Of a stretch of DNA of 64,000 nucleotides, positions 1 through 14,521 are shown piece by piece. Made by a program: the position numbers and the translations under genes. The first letter of the stretch is position 1; the number at the start of each line of letters is the position of its first letter. The DNA is from Melastoma dodecandrum (taxonomy: Eukaryota > Streptophyta > Magnoliopsida > Myrtales > Melastomataceae), in contig JARUPY010000605.1 of assembly GCA_029817715.1 (NCBI GenBank), positions 2,170,001-2,234,000 on the forward strand, in the 5' to 3' direction. Under the pieces are notes generated by a model. The model made no database searches, was not told the origin of the DNA, and worked only from the letters and a program-made list of their open reading frames with translations.

Positions 1-73
1 CTGATAAATTACAAGGTCATTTTGTCTAGTGTCCAGTTCTGATTCGTGTCTGTTGTTTTTTATGGCTCTGCAG

Positions 74-1104
74 GCGTTCATCAGTTCGACCGATCGAGCG
101 AAACGAATCATCCTCCTGACCTTAAGCTGTCTCTTGCATCGTCCTACCACACTTTGCTTGCACCTAAGATAAAGGCGTCGTTGTTGGAAGATTCGACATT
201 TTCGGGCAGAACGAATCAGATCGATAATGCCTGTTCTGTGCAGAATAATGGTAGCCAGAGTTGTGGCGGAGGTACCTCTGGTTGGTTCGATCAGTTTAAG
301 GTTCTGATGCGGAGGAGCCTCAGGGAGAGAAGGCACGAGGCCTTCAACGTACTACGGGTGTTTCAGGTCATTGCGACCGCCATGTTGGCTAGTGTGATGT
401 GGTGGCGTTCGGAGTTTGTGGATGTTCAAGACAGGCTTGGGCTGCTCTTCTTCATCACGATCTTCTGGGGAGTCTTCCCTTCATTCAACTCCGTCTTTGC
501 TTTCCCACAGGAGCGTGCCATCTTCCTCAAGGAAAGAGCATCGGGGATGTACTCCCTGTCGTCATACTTCATGGCACGGATTGTCGGGGACATGCCGATG
601 GAACTCGTCCTCCCGACACTCTTCCTCACCCTGATGTACTGGATGACCGGACTCAGGCCCGATTTGGGCGGGTACCTCTTGACTCTATTTGCCCTTCTGG
701 GGTACGTGCTTGTGTCCCAGGGGCTCGGGTTGGCACTGGGGGCGGCGATCATGGACGCGAAGAAAGCTTCCACGATTGTTACCGTAATGATGCTAGCTTT
801 CCTGTTGACGGGCGGCTTCTACGTGCACAAAGTGCCATACTGTCTCGCATGGATGAAGTACGTCTCCACCACCTTCTATTGCTACAAGCTCTTGATCTAC
901 ATCCAGTACGGGGACGGGCAGAGGATATCGTCTGCGTTGCGCTGCCATGAGATGACTGACCACCGCAGCGCAAGCTGCACATTCGTCAACCAAGACGTCA
1001 TGGGGCAGATCCCACCCGCAGTGAGCGTCGGCGCCCTCTTGCTAATGTTTTTCGGGTACCGGGCACTGGCATACCTCGCGTTGAGGCGGATCAAGACAAC
1101 TTAG
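74..1104 (+). CDS. ABCG25-like: ABCG half transporter, C-terminal membrane part (ABCG25-like), 5' partial
   Basis: This is the last exon of an ABC transporter of the G (white-brown complex half-size) subfamily. These proteins dimerise in the plasma membrane and export small molecules; ABCG25 exports abscisic acid. The exon follows an intron ending TCTGCAG at 73 and begins with two bases of a split codon; the stop is at 1102-1104. About 342 residues are present: a short linker, then an ABC2-type membrane domain with about six hydrophobic segments. Family motifs visible include FFITIFWGVFPSFNSVFAFP, QERAIFLKERASGMY, LGLALGAAIMDAKKAST and the C-terminal AYLALRRIK. The LAYLALRRIK ending and the MWWRS start of the domain fit ABCG25 better than ABCG14 or ABCG9, from memory of the family. 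The nucleotide-binding domain lies upstream of the window. The paralogue assignment is an inference. Confidence 0.85.
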
Positions 1105-1905
1105 GGAATTCAGGGAGGGATTGAACTAACGTTTTTATGCATTCCAAAAGAAGAAATAATTGTAAATGCATTCAGCAATGAGTTCCAAACTAAAAATGAA
1201 AAGAGTAATTACGGTTAAACCTTCTTCTTTCACTGCGTTCATTCGAATCACAAAAATAGCTCCAAAAACCACAGAGAAGCTACGAATGAACTCGATAAAG
1301 ATATGAAGATGCAAAGGTCAATAAACTTATTCTCTGTCCTAAGATTCGTCGTCTTTCTTTGCGCTTTCGAGTTGAGCCTTCATGGCCCGCAACGTCTTCC
1401 CTGTTAAGCAGGAGGAGCCATCTCACAATCTTGGAATACTTCATACACGATATCAAGAACCTACCACAATAACAAACGCTCGAAGCATTAATAGAAAACA
1501 AACATATGCGGCGAAGTAATCCCAGCCACCGGCTGACCGGATTTTAATAAATTTTATTATATTTTTTACTAATTTTATTAAATTTTACTAAAAGTTGATC
1601 GAATTTTAATAAATTTTATTACATTTTTTACTAATTTTGCGTTGACTTCGTTAGTAACGGTCACCTTTTAGTAAAATTTATTAAAAAAAATTAGTCTTAA
1701 TTAGTAAACTACGTAGTGCACGTAGCGTTGGCCGCTTTCGTGCTACTGCCCTTACCTCTAAATTAAAAAAAAAAAAAAAATCTCGTGACATATGTATGTG
1801 TAAGAAGAAACGTTCGAGTTTCGTCCACAAAAAGGAAAGGACAGGAGAGAACAAAAACGAAAAACAAGTAAAAATCTAATCTTTACCCCTTTGTCCGATT
1901 CCCAG
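1105..1905. other. Intergenic, AT-rich, with a TIR-like Mutator end
   Basis: No gene is supported here. 1530-1740 is rich in TTAGTAA/TTTACTAAT words. It ends with a stretch at about 1701-1733 that closely resembles the end of the large Mutator element at 17.5-22.6 kb (TTAGTAAACTACGTAGTGCACGTAGCGTTGGCCGCTT). The matching left end is not clear. Confidence 0.4.
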
Positions 1906-3048
1906 ATGCGATCCCAGCTTCTGATGCAGTTGTTCTTGTCGGTGACGTTGATCTTCCTCGTCTCGTCGTCGATCGTTGTCTCCATGGCGGAAGAATCATC
2001 TGCGTCGGTCCACATCGTTTACACGGAGAGGCCGGAGGGCGACGACCACGAGTCCGTCCACCTCCGCACCCTCTCCTCCGTCCTCGGCAGGTTCGATTTC
2101 AACCCATGCGATTGAAGCCGAGAGATTCTTGTTGAGTTTTCTGATGATGGGTTAGGTTTTATTTTTCGTTCTACTGATTGGCTGTAGTGAGGAGAAGGCC
2201 AAGGAATCCCTGGTGTACGTCTACAAGCATGCTGCCAGTGGGTTCTCTGCTAAACTCACCCCTGATCAAGTCGCTGAACTGTCGAGTAATTGAATTGCTT
2301 TCCCTCTTTCTACTTGGTTAGATTTGTGATCAGTAGCATGCGCTCGGAGTTGGGTTGATTGCTCAGATTGATCTGTGTGGCTCTGTCGTGGAACGAATCG
2401 AAAGCTTATGTGAGCTAGTCTGCGAGGTTGGTTTAGGACGGTCAGTTAGCTTTCATTGCTGCCGTGACGGCATGTTCTATTCCAAGTCATTTTTTATCCA
2501 GATATTGGTTCCACTCCTAGCGATGTTCAAAGTTTTGCTGATATTGGCAATGACTCATAAATCTGAGTAGTGATACCATTTCAACTCAAGGGCCTGAAGA
2601 GGTCAGAAAGATGATGGTGCGTCAGCTGGGTTCGATTTTTTCGTGAGTCTTTTTGCCGTGAATGATTGCAGTGAACAACTGTACAGCTTTTGTTGTCGCT
2701 ATATCTGAAGTTGGCGAAGGTCCAAAGTTTTGACATCATAACAATATTGAAGAGAGGGTCGGCTGCTGTAATTCAGCTTTATCCACATATTTAGCCTTTG
2801 TAACCTTTGCCTTGTCCTAGACCTTGGAGATGCTATCGATGACGTTCTCCATCGACAAATTTCCTTTCATTTCCTCATGTTGTCAGCGGATATAGTCCAC
2901 AGAGCCATGGCTTTTGCAGTTACTCAAGCTCCTGGTTCTTCTTAAGCTATAATGCATCTTCCTTTCTTTTGCAGAACAACCGGGTGTCCTTCAAGTTCTC
3001 CCTGACCAGAAATACCAACTGCACACCAGACCCGGAATGCTTCACTAG
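1906..3048 (+). CDS. SPI-1-like: I9 / subtilisin-propeptide-like protease inhibitor (SPI-1-like)
   Basis: Three exons are predicted: 1906-2090, 2188-2285 and 2975-3048. Splice phases agree and give 118 residues, close to the ~136 of Arabidopsis SPI-1. Residues 6-25 form a hydrophobic leader followed by SMAEES, suggesting secretion. The rest is a single inhibitor I9 fold, the propeptide domain of subtilases. Visible pieces are VHIVYTERPEG (strand 1), HLRTLSSVLGS, LVYVYKHAASGFSAKLTPDQ and the third-exon end PGVLQVLPDQKYQLHT. A free-standing I9 domain without a protease domain inhibits subtilases and helps them fold. The protein ends RPGMLH, 24 residues into the last exon. No catalytic domain follows, so this is not a truncated subtilase. 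Exon 2 ends in the split codon of the lysine before QPGV. Confidence 0.85.
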
Positions 3049-4306
3049 GTTACATGCAATGTCAAGCGTGTGCATATGTTTCTAGTGTCAAACTGCAGCT
3101 GCAACTACAGACGCATATGACATCTCTGAATGAATGCTTTATATATATCGTGTTGTGAATGAACCTGGTGATCTGTGGACCATTTCTAGTAATGCATAAC
3201 GAGGCCTATATCATCGTCGAGTTTACCCTTGATAACATTGTCTATCAATCAGGGCTACACGCGACAGGGGTGGGGAAGATTCCGGATCTCATTGAGGACT
3301 CCGCTAGACTAGAACACTTCATCCCTAACTCTGGGTTGCTTTACTTAATTGCCTTCATCATGCAAGTGTGGATGAGTTTCATGTCATAGCTACGCTACGT
3401 GATCACCCCTATCGTATTCAAACTCCCTCCCCTCCCCGCAACTCTCTCCGGGTATTTGTCAATACTGGCTAAACTCTTTTCACACGATGAAGACCTCTCT
3501 GCAGTTGATTATTACGTTTTCAGATTATGTATACAATGATAGTTTTTCTTTCGGTTGTCCGTTCGGTTTTCGGAGCTTCGTTTCGACTAATTCGGACTAG
3601 ACCCGGATAGGACACCTGACCATGGTGGGTAAGTCTTTCAACAGGGGTAGCTACGTACGGTAGGTCTCGAGACCTCCTTAAGCGAATCCAAGCTCCTTAT
3701 CACTTGGACCAATTCGGTGTAGTTGCTTATTGTATTTTTCCGATTATATAGCGATGAGCATCGATCTCGACGTTAAGGGTAAGCCTCACCACGCCCGAAA
3801 AGGAGTCCGTCCCATGCACGTAAGGGGAGTAAAGACCGGGACAAATCCTTGGTAGATAGGAGGGGGGGAAAGTGAAGACCGGGACAAATCTTTGGTAGAT
3901 AGGGGGCGGGGGGAGAGATGACATGTTGATGGTTCATCATTGGTCCCACCATCTGAATATGTTCGTTCTGACTTTAATCGCAGACGAATGCGATCATACT
4001 TATTAGTTTAATTCATTACATGGTCGGTGGTTCGGGTCTTGTCTAAATTATCCCCCGGGAGACAAGGGACCAGAATCTAACCTGCATCCTGCTTTCTGGC
4101 CATTCCCCCGGATCGAAAATCGGAGAAAGCATCCACCTTTGAGCTCGATCGCTCCATCCCAGAATATCCCATCCACCGGATTCATTCCCCGATCGAACCC
4201 TTTTCGCCTTTTTTCCTGAAACAATCATCGGGGCCGAAAAGTTTGAACCTTTTTCGAGCTCGATCCTCTCCGTCGGATAGACTACCCTGGATGTAATCCT
4301 CGTCCA
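3049..4306. other. Intergenic; contains a 43-bp tandem duplication
   Basis: No coding signal is convincing. At about 3832-3910 a 43-bp unit containing AAGACCGGGACAAATC and TTGGTAGATAGG occurs twice in tandem with few differences. The last ~300 bases are probably promoter and 5' leader of the downstream kinase gene. Confidence 0.4.
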
Positions 4307-7496
<3,190 letters not shown>

Positions 7497-8730
7497 ACCG
7501 ATGATGGCAGTGTCTGTTGATTCACACAATTTTAGAGTTATTGGTTTTACCAACGGATATGTAACATCAGCTGCCAACAATCTTGTAACCCTTTTGGACT
7601 CGTTTGATCTAATCCTGTCCACTAAGGGTGAGCATAGGTTTCGGGTAAAATCGGGAATCTGTCGGAACTGGTACCATAGGGTCGGTGTCAGTATAGGTTC
7701 TCGAATAGATCGGGTAGGTTCTAAGTTCTAAATTTTACAAAACCGGCGGTAACAAGTACGGTTCCAGATTCTCCTCCCTGAACCAACCTGGAGAACCCCG
7801 AACCTAACCTAAATTTTACCCAACCCAACCCCATAACCTATCCTAAATCTTACCCAACCCAATAACCTAACTTAAACTTTACCATACCACAAACAATTGT
7901 CCCCTTCTTCACAACAACGTCTTCATCAAACGGTTCCAGGGGTTACGGTTTCTTACGGTAAGTCAGCTCCTAATCTACTTTTTCCCTTCTTCCCCGCCTT
8001 GCCTTGTCAATTTTTATTTACGATTCTTTCTGGGTTAGGTTAGGTTGAGCCGTGGGTGATGTGAATATTTTCTTAAAAGTTCTTTTTGTCTGAACATAGC
8101 CGATCAAGGGGTGATTCTGTGGGGTTTGGATTTTGATTTTGATGTAATTTGAGGCGTTGGTGCTCTGGATCATCTGTTTGGGTGTCTTAATCAGAATCGA
8201 AACACGAACCGCTCATAAGGCGACGCCGTCAGAATTGAAACTCAGAGGGCGACGCCGCTAACGGAACCGAAACAGAACCGGAACCTGTACCAGAACCGAT
8301 AGGGTAGGTTCTTGGGTGAATCTTTGATTAATCGGGTAGGTTCTAGGTTCTAAAAATTAAGAACGGGACATTATATGATAGAGTCCAGGTTCCACGTCCC
8401 GAACCTGGAAACCTGGAACCTGCTCGTCCCTGCTGTCCACTTCCGGAATTAGTTGCTACAACTCAGTAGGATCAAAATATGCAGACGAGTTTCATTGCAC
8501 TTAGTGATGAAACCCAACATGATGAAAATTTGAAAAGAAGGAGAGGAGACAATGTAAGAAACAGCAGTGGGTTGGGGTCGGGTCGGTCATCTGGTCCGTT
8601 TCTGTCCGAATAGGGAGACAACACGGATCGGATGGGAGTTTTGGATAAAAGCTCTGCCCCCACTTTCCTTCCTTCGTCGGAGGAAACCAACTGACTCCCC
8701 GATGTCCGCGTGATTCGCCTTTCCTCAGCC
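7497..8730. repeat. Intergenic with degenerate GGTTC/AACCT-type low-complexity repeat
   Basis: From about 7640 to 7890 and 8190 to 8440 the sequence is dominated by diverged copies of words such as GGGTAGGTTCTAAGTTCTA, AACCTAACCTAAATTTTACC, GAACCGGAACC and CCTGGAACC. The two blocks may be the ends of one decayed element. No gene is supported between the kinase stop and the L21 start. The last ~150 bases are probably leader and promoter of the L21 gene. Confidence 0.4.
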
Positions 8731-10465
8731 ATGGCCGTAACAGCCATTGCTTCCTCTGCAACGCTTTCTATTTGCTCTTCCTTCTCTTCTCAGTGCCGCC
8801 TCTCGGTGCTCGGAACTCAAAGCTCCCTCCTTTCTCTCCCTAAGCTCCCCTCTCTCTCTTCCGCGAAGAAACCATGCCTGCGGCCGCTCAGAGCGTCTTC
8901 CTCCGTCATTGAGTTCGACCCGGATCCCCCGGTAGGAGCGGCGGCAGAGGCGGAGGTGGAGGTGGAGGTGGAGGTGGAGGCGGAGGCTCCTTCAGAACCG
9001 GAGGCTTCTGCCGAGGAACCGCCGGCCCCTACCCCGAAACGCGAGGAGATATTCGCAGTTGTCATAGTTAGGCTTTGTCTAGTTTGTGGTGTTTGTCTCT
9101 TTTGGGGTTTCGAGACGGTGGTCTGATCTATTTGTGTGTTCGCAGGTGGGTTCAAGGCAGTACATAGTGATTCCTGGGAGGCATATTACTACCCAGAGGC
9201 TTAAAGGGGCAAATGTCAATGATAAGGTAAATCGAATTGCTCATGGAATTGTTATTTCTTTTGTTTCTCGTTGTGTTTTGAAGAAATGGCATAATGTGAA
9301 TTCTGGGCTTGGTGTGGAATTCTCTCTCCTTTGACGGAATATAAAACTTAGATCATTAATTAGATGAGTTGTTTCTTGAGCACTTATCTATAACCCTTGT
9401 CATGATCCACATCTCGTCTACCTACGCTCACCAGAGAGAAATGGAAAATGGAGATTGGTCATCCACCACCAGTTAAGGCTTCTGTTCATTTTAGCCGGGT
9501 GCAGCCAAATTGACATCGGAAAAATGCTCGTAGAATTAATAACTCAAAGCACGAATAGGGAAATAAGCACACTGTTGAATTTTGGGTTTGTTCTAAGATG
9601 GGAGCACAATATCCAAAGATGTGTAAATCAAGCTCAAACATCTGGATAAATCAATGATATGCATGCTTTGACATAGTGTTGTTAAGGCATTGCTATACAT
9701 AATGACTGGAACCTACCATGGTTGTCACAGTTCCTTTTGAATAGGCTGAACAACACTTTCTGAACACCTAATGTGTGAACTGGTTTTGACTTGTTCTAAC
9801 AGTTGGCTCTGTGTTGTTTGGAGCAGATTATCTTGAACAAAGTGCTTCTTGTAGGCACCAGAACATCTACTTATATCGGAAGGCCGGTTGTGACTAATGC
9901 AGCAGTGCATGCAATTGTGGAAGAGCAGGTCATTTATCTCTTTACATGTAAATATACCTATTTGTTGTACTCAGATCTGCATTGTGAATAGTATACTCTC
10001 CTACAGGGCTTGGATAAAAAAGTAACTATCTTCAAGTACAAAAAGAAAAAGAAGTACAGAAGAAACATCGGCCATCGGCAGGTATGCTAAGTTTTGCAAT
10101 TGGAATTTTGTTCTGCTGTGGATTTCTTCATTTGGTTATGCTTTGCTTCAAGTGCATAATTGTTCTGATATTTTAACCCAGTTTTAAGTGGAACGCAATG
10201 TTGTTAGAAGGATAATCGCCCTCTTGGCGCCATGGTTGTTTTAGCTTAATAAGATAGTGAATAATAGAGTCATTGGTTAGTTTATGTGCATTCTTTTGCC
10301 GAGCAAGGTTTCCATTGCCTCAATAGTTACTGAAAACACCCTGATGCACTCAATGTTGATGCCGTCCAGCCAAACACAAGGATTAGGATAACTGGCATCA
10401 CTGGCTATGAAGACTATCCAACAGTTACCCTTGAATCAGTAGGCCTTGCTGAAGCAGCGGCTTAG
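8731..10465 (+). CDS. RPL21: Plastid 50S ribosomal protein bL21c
   Basis: Five exons: 8731-9066, 9146-9226, 9827-9928, 10007-10081 and 10370-10465, all phase 0, giving 229 residues. The first ~55 residues are rich in Ser, Leu and Arg, typical of a chloroplast transit peptide. Next comes a variable acidic stretch in which a GGAGGT repeat codes for alternating Glu-Val. The conserved L21 domain starts at REEIFAVVIVGSRQYIV. Matches include GRHITTQRLKGANV, ILNKVLLVGTRTSTYIGRP, VHAIVEEQG and KKKYRRNIGHRQPNTRIRIT, all hallmarks of bL21, a 23S rRNA-binding protein of the large subunit. The C-terminal tail ends EAAA. It functions in the plastid stroma. The ATG is the first in frame, preceded by an upstream stop. 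Confidence 0.93.
8945..8990 (+). repeat. Short GGAGGT minisatellite inside RPL21 coding sequence
   Basis: A hexanucleotide repeat (GAGGTG/GAGGCG) codes for (EV/EA)n in the linker between the transit peptide and the L21 domain. The unit is a multiple of three, so length changes keep the reading frame. Confidence 0.7.
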
Positions 10466-11040
10466 AAGTTTTCAAGGAAGTGTTAGAGCTCATGATGTTC
10501 TTTTACGGTTTCTGGCAAATTGACTTTTTGTATCAAGGAGGATAAACTGGAGTCTGGATGCCCCTTACAAATGGAGTGATGTTCAAATGGTTTTAGCTTT
10601 ACATTAGCAGCAGTGTCATTATTATTACCGTGATTGTAAAGTATATGAAGGACACGCACAGTAAAATAAAAAGGCATATTACAAGAAAATCCACTTGAAA
10701 CAAAATATAGCAAGGAGCATCACTCAATTCAGTAAGCTCATTTGTATGTTTGATGTTGGAAACACAGCTGTACTAACTGGTCCCAAAAATTCTACACTTC
10801 TATCTGCATGTATACCTATTCTGTAGTAGTCACGTCTCTTTGGAGACATTCCATAAAATTGGAGTTTTGCAAAATTGAAGAAGCTACAAAAGAATGATTC
10901 TCCAAACGGTAGATTATAGCTAAGTTGTGACAAAGGGATCAACATGTGTCCCCATCACCTCGATGTATTAGATTAACTTTGAGGTGCTCAGATACGTCAA
11001 CTTTGTCCAGGACGGATTCTGATGCCTGTCTAGGGTGTCA
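10466..11040. other. Shared 3' region of two convergent genes
   Basis: This lies between the stops of RPL21 (plus) and the VTT gene (minus). It presumably holds both 3' UTRs. No coding signal was found. Confidence 0.5.
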
Positions 11041-12812
11041 TCATTCGATGGTTCGCTTCCGCTTGACAAGAGTGGGGATTATAATGAGCATCCCAATTAA
11101 GAACAGCACAAACAGAGTTTTCGCATCGTATAGATCCCTCACCGACTTCAAATCTCCAAGAGCAAGTCCTGCCTAAAAGAAGCAAACGATCAGATTGTGC
11201 CCCACAAAAATTCTTCCTTTAAGTTGGATATGAACAACAGTTTTTCAGTTAATGCACAAATGCATCCTATGAGGATTTCTCTAATGTATCTCCCCTTCAT
11301 GTAAACAGCCAAAGTAGCTCAGCCAATTGTGCAGTCCATGAATGATGTGGAAACCGGATGGAACAGTATACAAATCTTTAAAAAGCTCACAAGAACTACT
11401 GAAAATAAGATCACAAGCAGCAAACTACTTTGAGTGAGGTTTACCTTAACAGTTATCAATGAGGCTGGAAAAAGACCAATGAGGGTTGCCAGAAAGAAAA
11501 TGTGAAAAGGTATATCGACAATTGGAGAAGCCAAATTGATGAAAAGATTGGGCAGTGATGGTGTTATCCTCAAAAACAACATATAATTCAGCAACTTCTC
11601 CCGGCGTTTCGCTATCTGTATTAGAGAAGATAAGTTAAAGAACCAGAATCGGTCTTTTGTCCTGATAGGGCAGGGACATGAAGGTGCTTGAATTAGCCTA
11701 CCACAAATAATCAGAAAGCATTGGTACCTCTCCCTGAAAAAAACACAACTTTTCAGGCCACATCCACGTCACTAGTGGCCTGCCTATCAATCTTGACAAG
11801 AAATAGCAGGACGACGCTCCCGCGGTTGCATTGAACACAACCAATATGACGCCTCTCACAACACCATAGAGAGCACCGGCAAGAAGCGACATGAAAATAG
11901 TCCCAGGGATCATAAAAGTTTGCATGAATATATATGTGGAGCAGTAACCTATTAGAAATTGCACTGGGTGTTCTTCAGCATATGTTGCAAGATTCTCTCT
12001 GCGCAAATCCCAACAGATACTTATCAACACAAAATCAAGAGAAACGAGCTCATGAGTACACGGGTTATAAGTTTACAGAGTTGTCCATGCAAACTCATTA
12101 ATCTCCCAAAAAAGAGGACGACCTTAGCATACAACATATAGCAGAAAACCAAAGACTGGATTGCTCTCCAGAGCAACACAACTAGTGCTTGCTTGAACCA
12201 TGGAAGGACGAGCTCTCCAAGACGCAAACAAAAGGTGAATCAGTTTCTCATTCTGTACTCCCGTATACATCATGCTTCCATGAGATGAGCCGACATTCAC
12301 CACTAAGGTCAATCAATACACCCTAATCTTAGTTCCACGATCTAATTCAAGCAAAGACCAGTGACCAGTACTTCCAGTTCCAATGGCAACCCGTCCTACA
12401 AGAACCGGCTAAGGCTAAACATCATCCTCCGCCCTCACCAACAAGTAACTGGGACTTCCTCCCAAACATTGCCATTAATCCCCTTGGCACCATTAATCCA
12501 GCAAGCACAAATATAAAATCAAGAAAGCATCCTTCTCCACAGGCCTTACTTGAGGAGACGAAGATCGGAGAGGTTCCTGGGCAGCTTGATCTTCCCATAC
12601 TGAGCGGCGGGCATCGTCCTGTAAACGCACAACAACCCCACGACGAAGAACAAGAAAACCCCAAAGAACAACCCCATTTCTCCCCGGGACAACGGGAACC
12701 GATCGAGCCTCGATTTCTTGGCGTCGTCCTCCTCCTTGGCGCTCCCCTCTTCGTCTTCCACGCCCCACGGAAGCTTCCCAACGTCGATCACCACGCTCCT
12801 CGGCGCAGCCAT
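11041..12812 (-). CDS. VTT-domain (SNARE-associated/TVP38-TMEM64 type) membrane protein
   Basis: Four exons on the minus strand: 12812-12550, 11998-11728, 11615-11445 and 11172-11041. Phases fit and give 278 residues. The N-terminus is hydrophilic and charged (residues 1-45), then a membrane segment near GLFFGVFLFFVVGLLCVY. The central part is the VTT/SNARE-associated domain: MIPGTIFMSLLAGALYGVVRG, then SSCYFLSRLIGRPLV, then the amphipathic RREKLLNYMLFLRITPSLPN followed by NLASPIVDIPFHIF. The C-terminus has a last hydrophobic helix (LFVLFLIGMLIIIP) and a basic tail VKRKR. VTT proteins (VMP1, TMEM41, DedA) sit in ER/Golgi-type membranes, and some relatives are lipid scramblases. The plant members' precise role is not settled, so no pathway is asserted. 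It converges on RPL21. Confidence 0.88.
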
Positions 12813-13466
12813 TAATGGGAAAAAGAACTCCCCAAAAAAAACAAGAACACCAATCCCCCTTTTATCTCTTCCTTCCTCCTCACGATCGACGATCCATCAC
12901 TCGATTTTACGATCTGGGTCGGTGAAATCGAGAGCCCTAAATCAATGGGAATCAGCAAGCTCGCATCTTTTTGCAATTCGATCTTTGACTCCGATCTTGG
13001 GATATTTCATGAAGAGACGAGAAAAAGATGCCACCCAGATGCTCGTTTTCTCATGTCCCATTGGACCCCATTCCCCTTCTTTCTTTAATTAACAAAAAGT
13101 TAATCCATTTTTTAGGCCATGATTGAGGTGGAAGTACAGGTGGAAGTACAGAAGCCTGTTCTTCATATCATGATTAAGTTTGGTTTCCTCAGTGAACATC
13201 CCACCTACTAAGTAACAAGGGAACTTAAAACAACAGAGAAATCTTTTTAGAGATTGAGTTCTCAAAACTATCTGAAAATGTCCTCATCAATCAGGAGAGG
13301 CAAAGCAAGTAAACTATTGGATCCTAAGATGTTTTGTCTTTGAGGGTTACATGGGACATGTACTTTTATTACAACATGACAGAGGAAACGATTAAATGGT
13401 GAGATAGATCTAGTGAGTGGGGCATTGAGTGGTTCTAAGTTGAGACATGGTCCGAAATTCCCATAT
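12813..13466. other. Promoter side of VTT gene and 3' flank of NAC gene
   Basis: No further gene is supported. The stretch at 12840-13090 is probably the 5' leader of the minus-strand VTT gene. The stretch up to 13466 follows the stop of the NAC gene. Confidence 0.4.
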
Positions 13467-14521
13467 CTAGGAGTCTAGGAAAAATACGAGGCCATTGATG
13501 TTGCTGATGTTGTGTCCACCTCCATTGTCATAGCAGTCTTCGTCGTTGCAAGCAGCCGAGAGAGGACTGTCCAGCCGTGGAAGCACTTTTGTTAGCGGCA
13601 GATGTTGATGATCTGAGAAGAGGAGCTCATGGTCTTGCGAGATGTTGCTGCGGTCAGCGCGAAGTTGATGATTCGCTGAGGTTTGACCTGGTTGGCTGTG
13701 GCAGAGAGGCTTGGCCAAATCCAGGATCGAATGACAGAAGGATGATTGTAGCCTGAGATTGCAGATACTACTGCCTGGCTGGTCCCTTGGGTAATAAGCA
13801 TGATTCCAAGCTTCGTACCCGGGTCTCTGGTTCGGGCTCGGCTTCTTGAACGCCCTGCAAACCACCCATCCTTCATCCTGTGACAATGGACGGCCGAGAA
13901 CCATTCTGTTACAAAATCTACAAAGTTTCTGTGCAGATCCTAGATTTGAATGGGGCCTAAGCAAGACTTGATGGAATCATACTGACTTGCCTGCGGGGAT
14001 GCATGCACGGACGATTGGAGACGGTACTCATGCACGATCCAGTCGGTCTTACGACCATTGGGCGCGCGTCCGCTGTAAAACACCAGGGTCTTCCTCATGC
14101 CGATCAGCTTGTTTCCTGATACCACAGCCTTGTCTCTCCCCGTGGCTTTCCAGAAGCCGGCTGTGGTTGCCCTGTTGGTTCGCGTCCCGGTTGGATACTT
14201 CTTGTCCTTGTGGCTGAAGAAGTACCATTCGCTCTGTTCTTCATAACCCATTTTGCACCTATCTGTTCATCACTAATCAAACACGATCATCATTACCACC
14301 TTGAAAACTATGTCTCAACAATGTTTTTCTCATATTACTGGGAAAAGACCAAAAGCACAACCTTCAATGTCCCAAGGTTCCATCTTGTAGAGATCGATCT
14401 CGACAATCACATTGAGATCAATCGTCAGGGAGTTGATCTTCCTCGTGAGGTAATACCCGACCAGCTCTTCCTCTGTCGGATGGAACCGATAACCAGGTGG
14501 AATGGACGACTCCCACTGCAT
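13467..14521 (-). CDS. VND7-like: NAC transcription factor, VND7-like
   Basis: Three exons on the minus strand: 14521-14362, 14262-13991 and 13877-13467, giving 280 residues. All five NAC subdomains are present: [18 protein letters not shown] (A), [19 protein letters not shown] (B), [20 protein letters not shown] plus [12 protein letters not shown] (C), [19 protein letters not shown] plus DWIVHEYRL (D) and [22 protein letters not shown] (E). The [23 protein letters not shown] and C-terminal LPRLDSPLS segments match VND7 as I recall it. VND7 is the master switch for xylem vessel differentiation, including secondary wall deposition and cell death. The activation tail is shorter than in Arabidopsis (~324 residues in total). 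The two introns are at the family's conserved positions; the second uses a GC donor (CAG|GCAAGT). The upstream ORF extension (to 14695) is not needed: the ATG at 14521 gives the canonical NAC start. Confidence 0.9.

Noticed and set aside
399..950. 183-codon plus-strand frame inside the ABCG exon
   Set aside because: Shadow of the transporter frame; composition is typical of a shifted frame.
1280..1501. Minus-strand frames near 1.4 kb, including a plausible C-terminal peptide KTLRAMKAQLESAKKDDES
   Set aside because: No upstream exon or start could be linked to it, and the following DNA is transposon-like. It could be the end of a small gene, but there is not enough to call it.
12422..12781. 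Alternative minus-strand frames over VTT exon 1
   Set aside because: They lack membrane and VTT features; the frame starting at 12812 splices in phase to the conserved exons.
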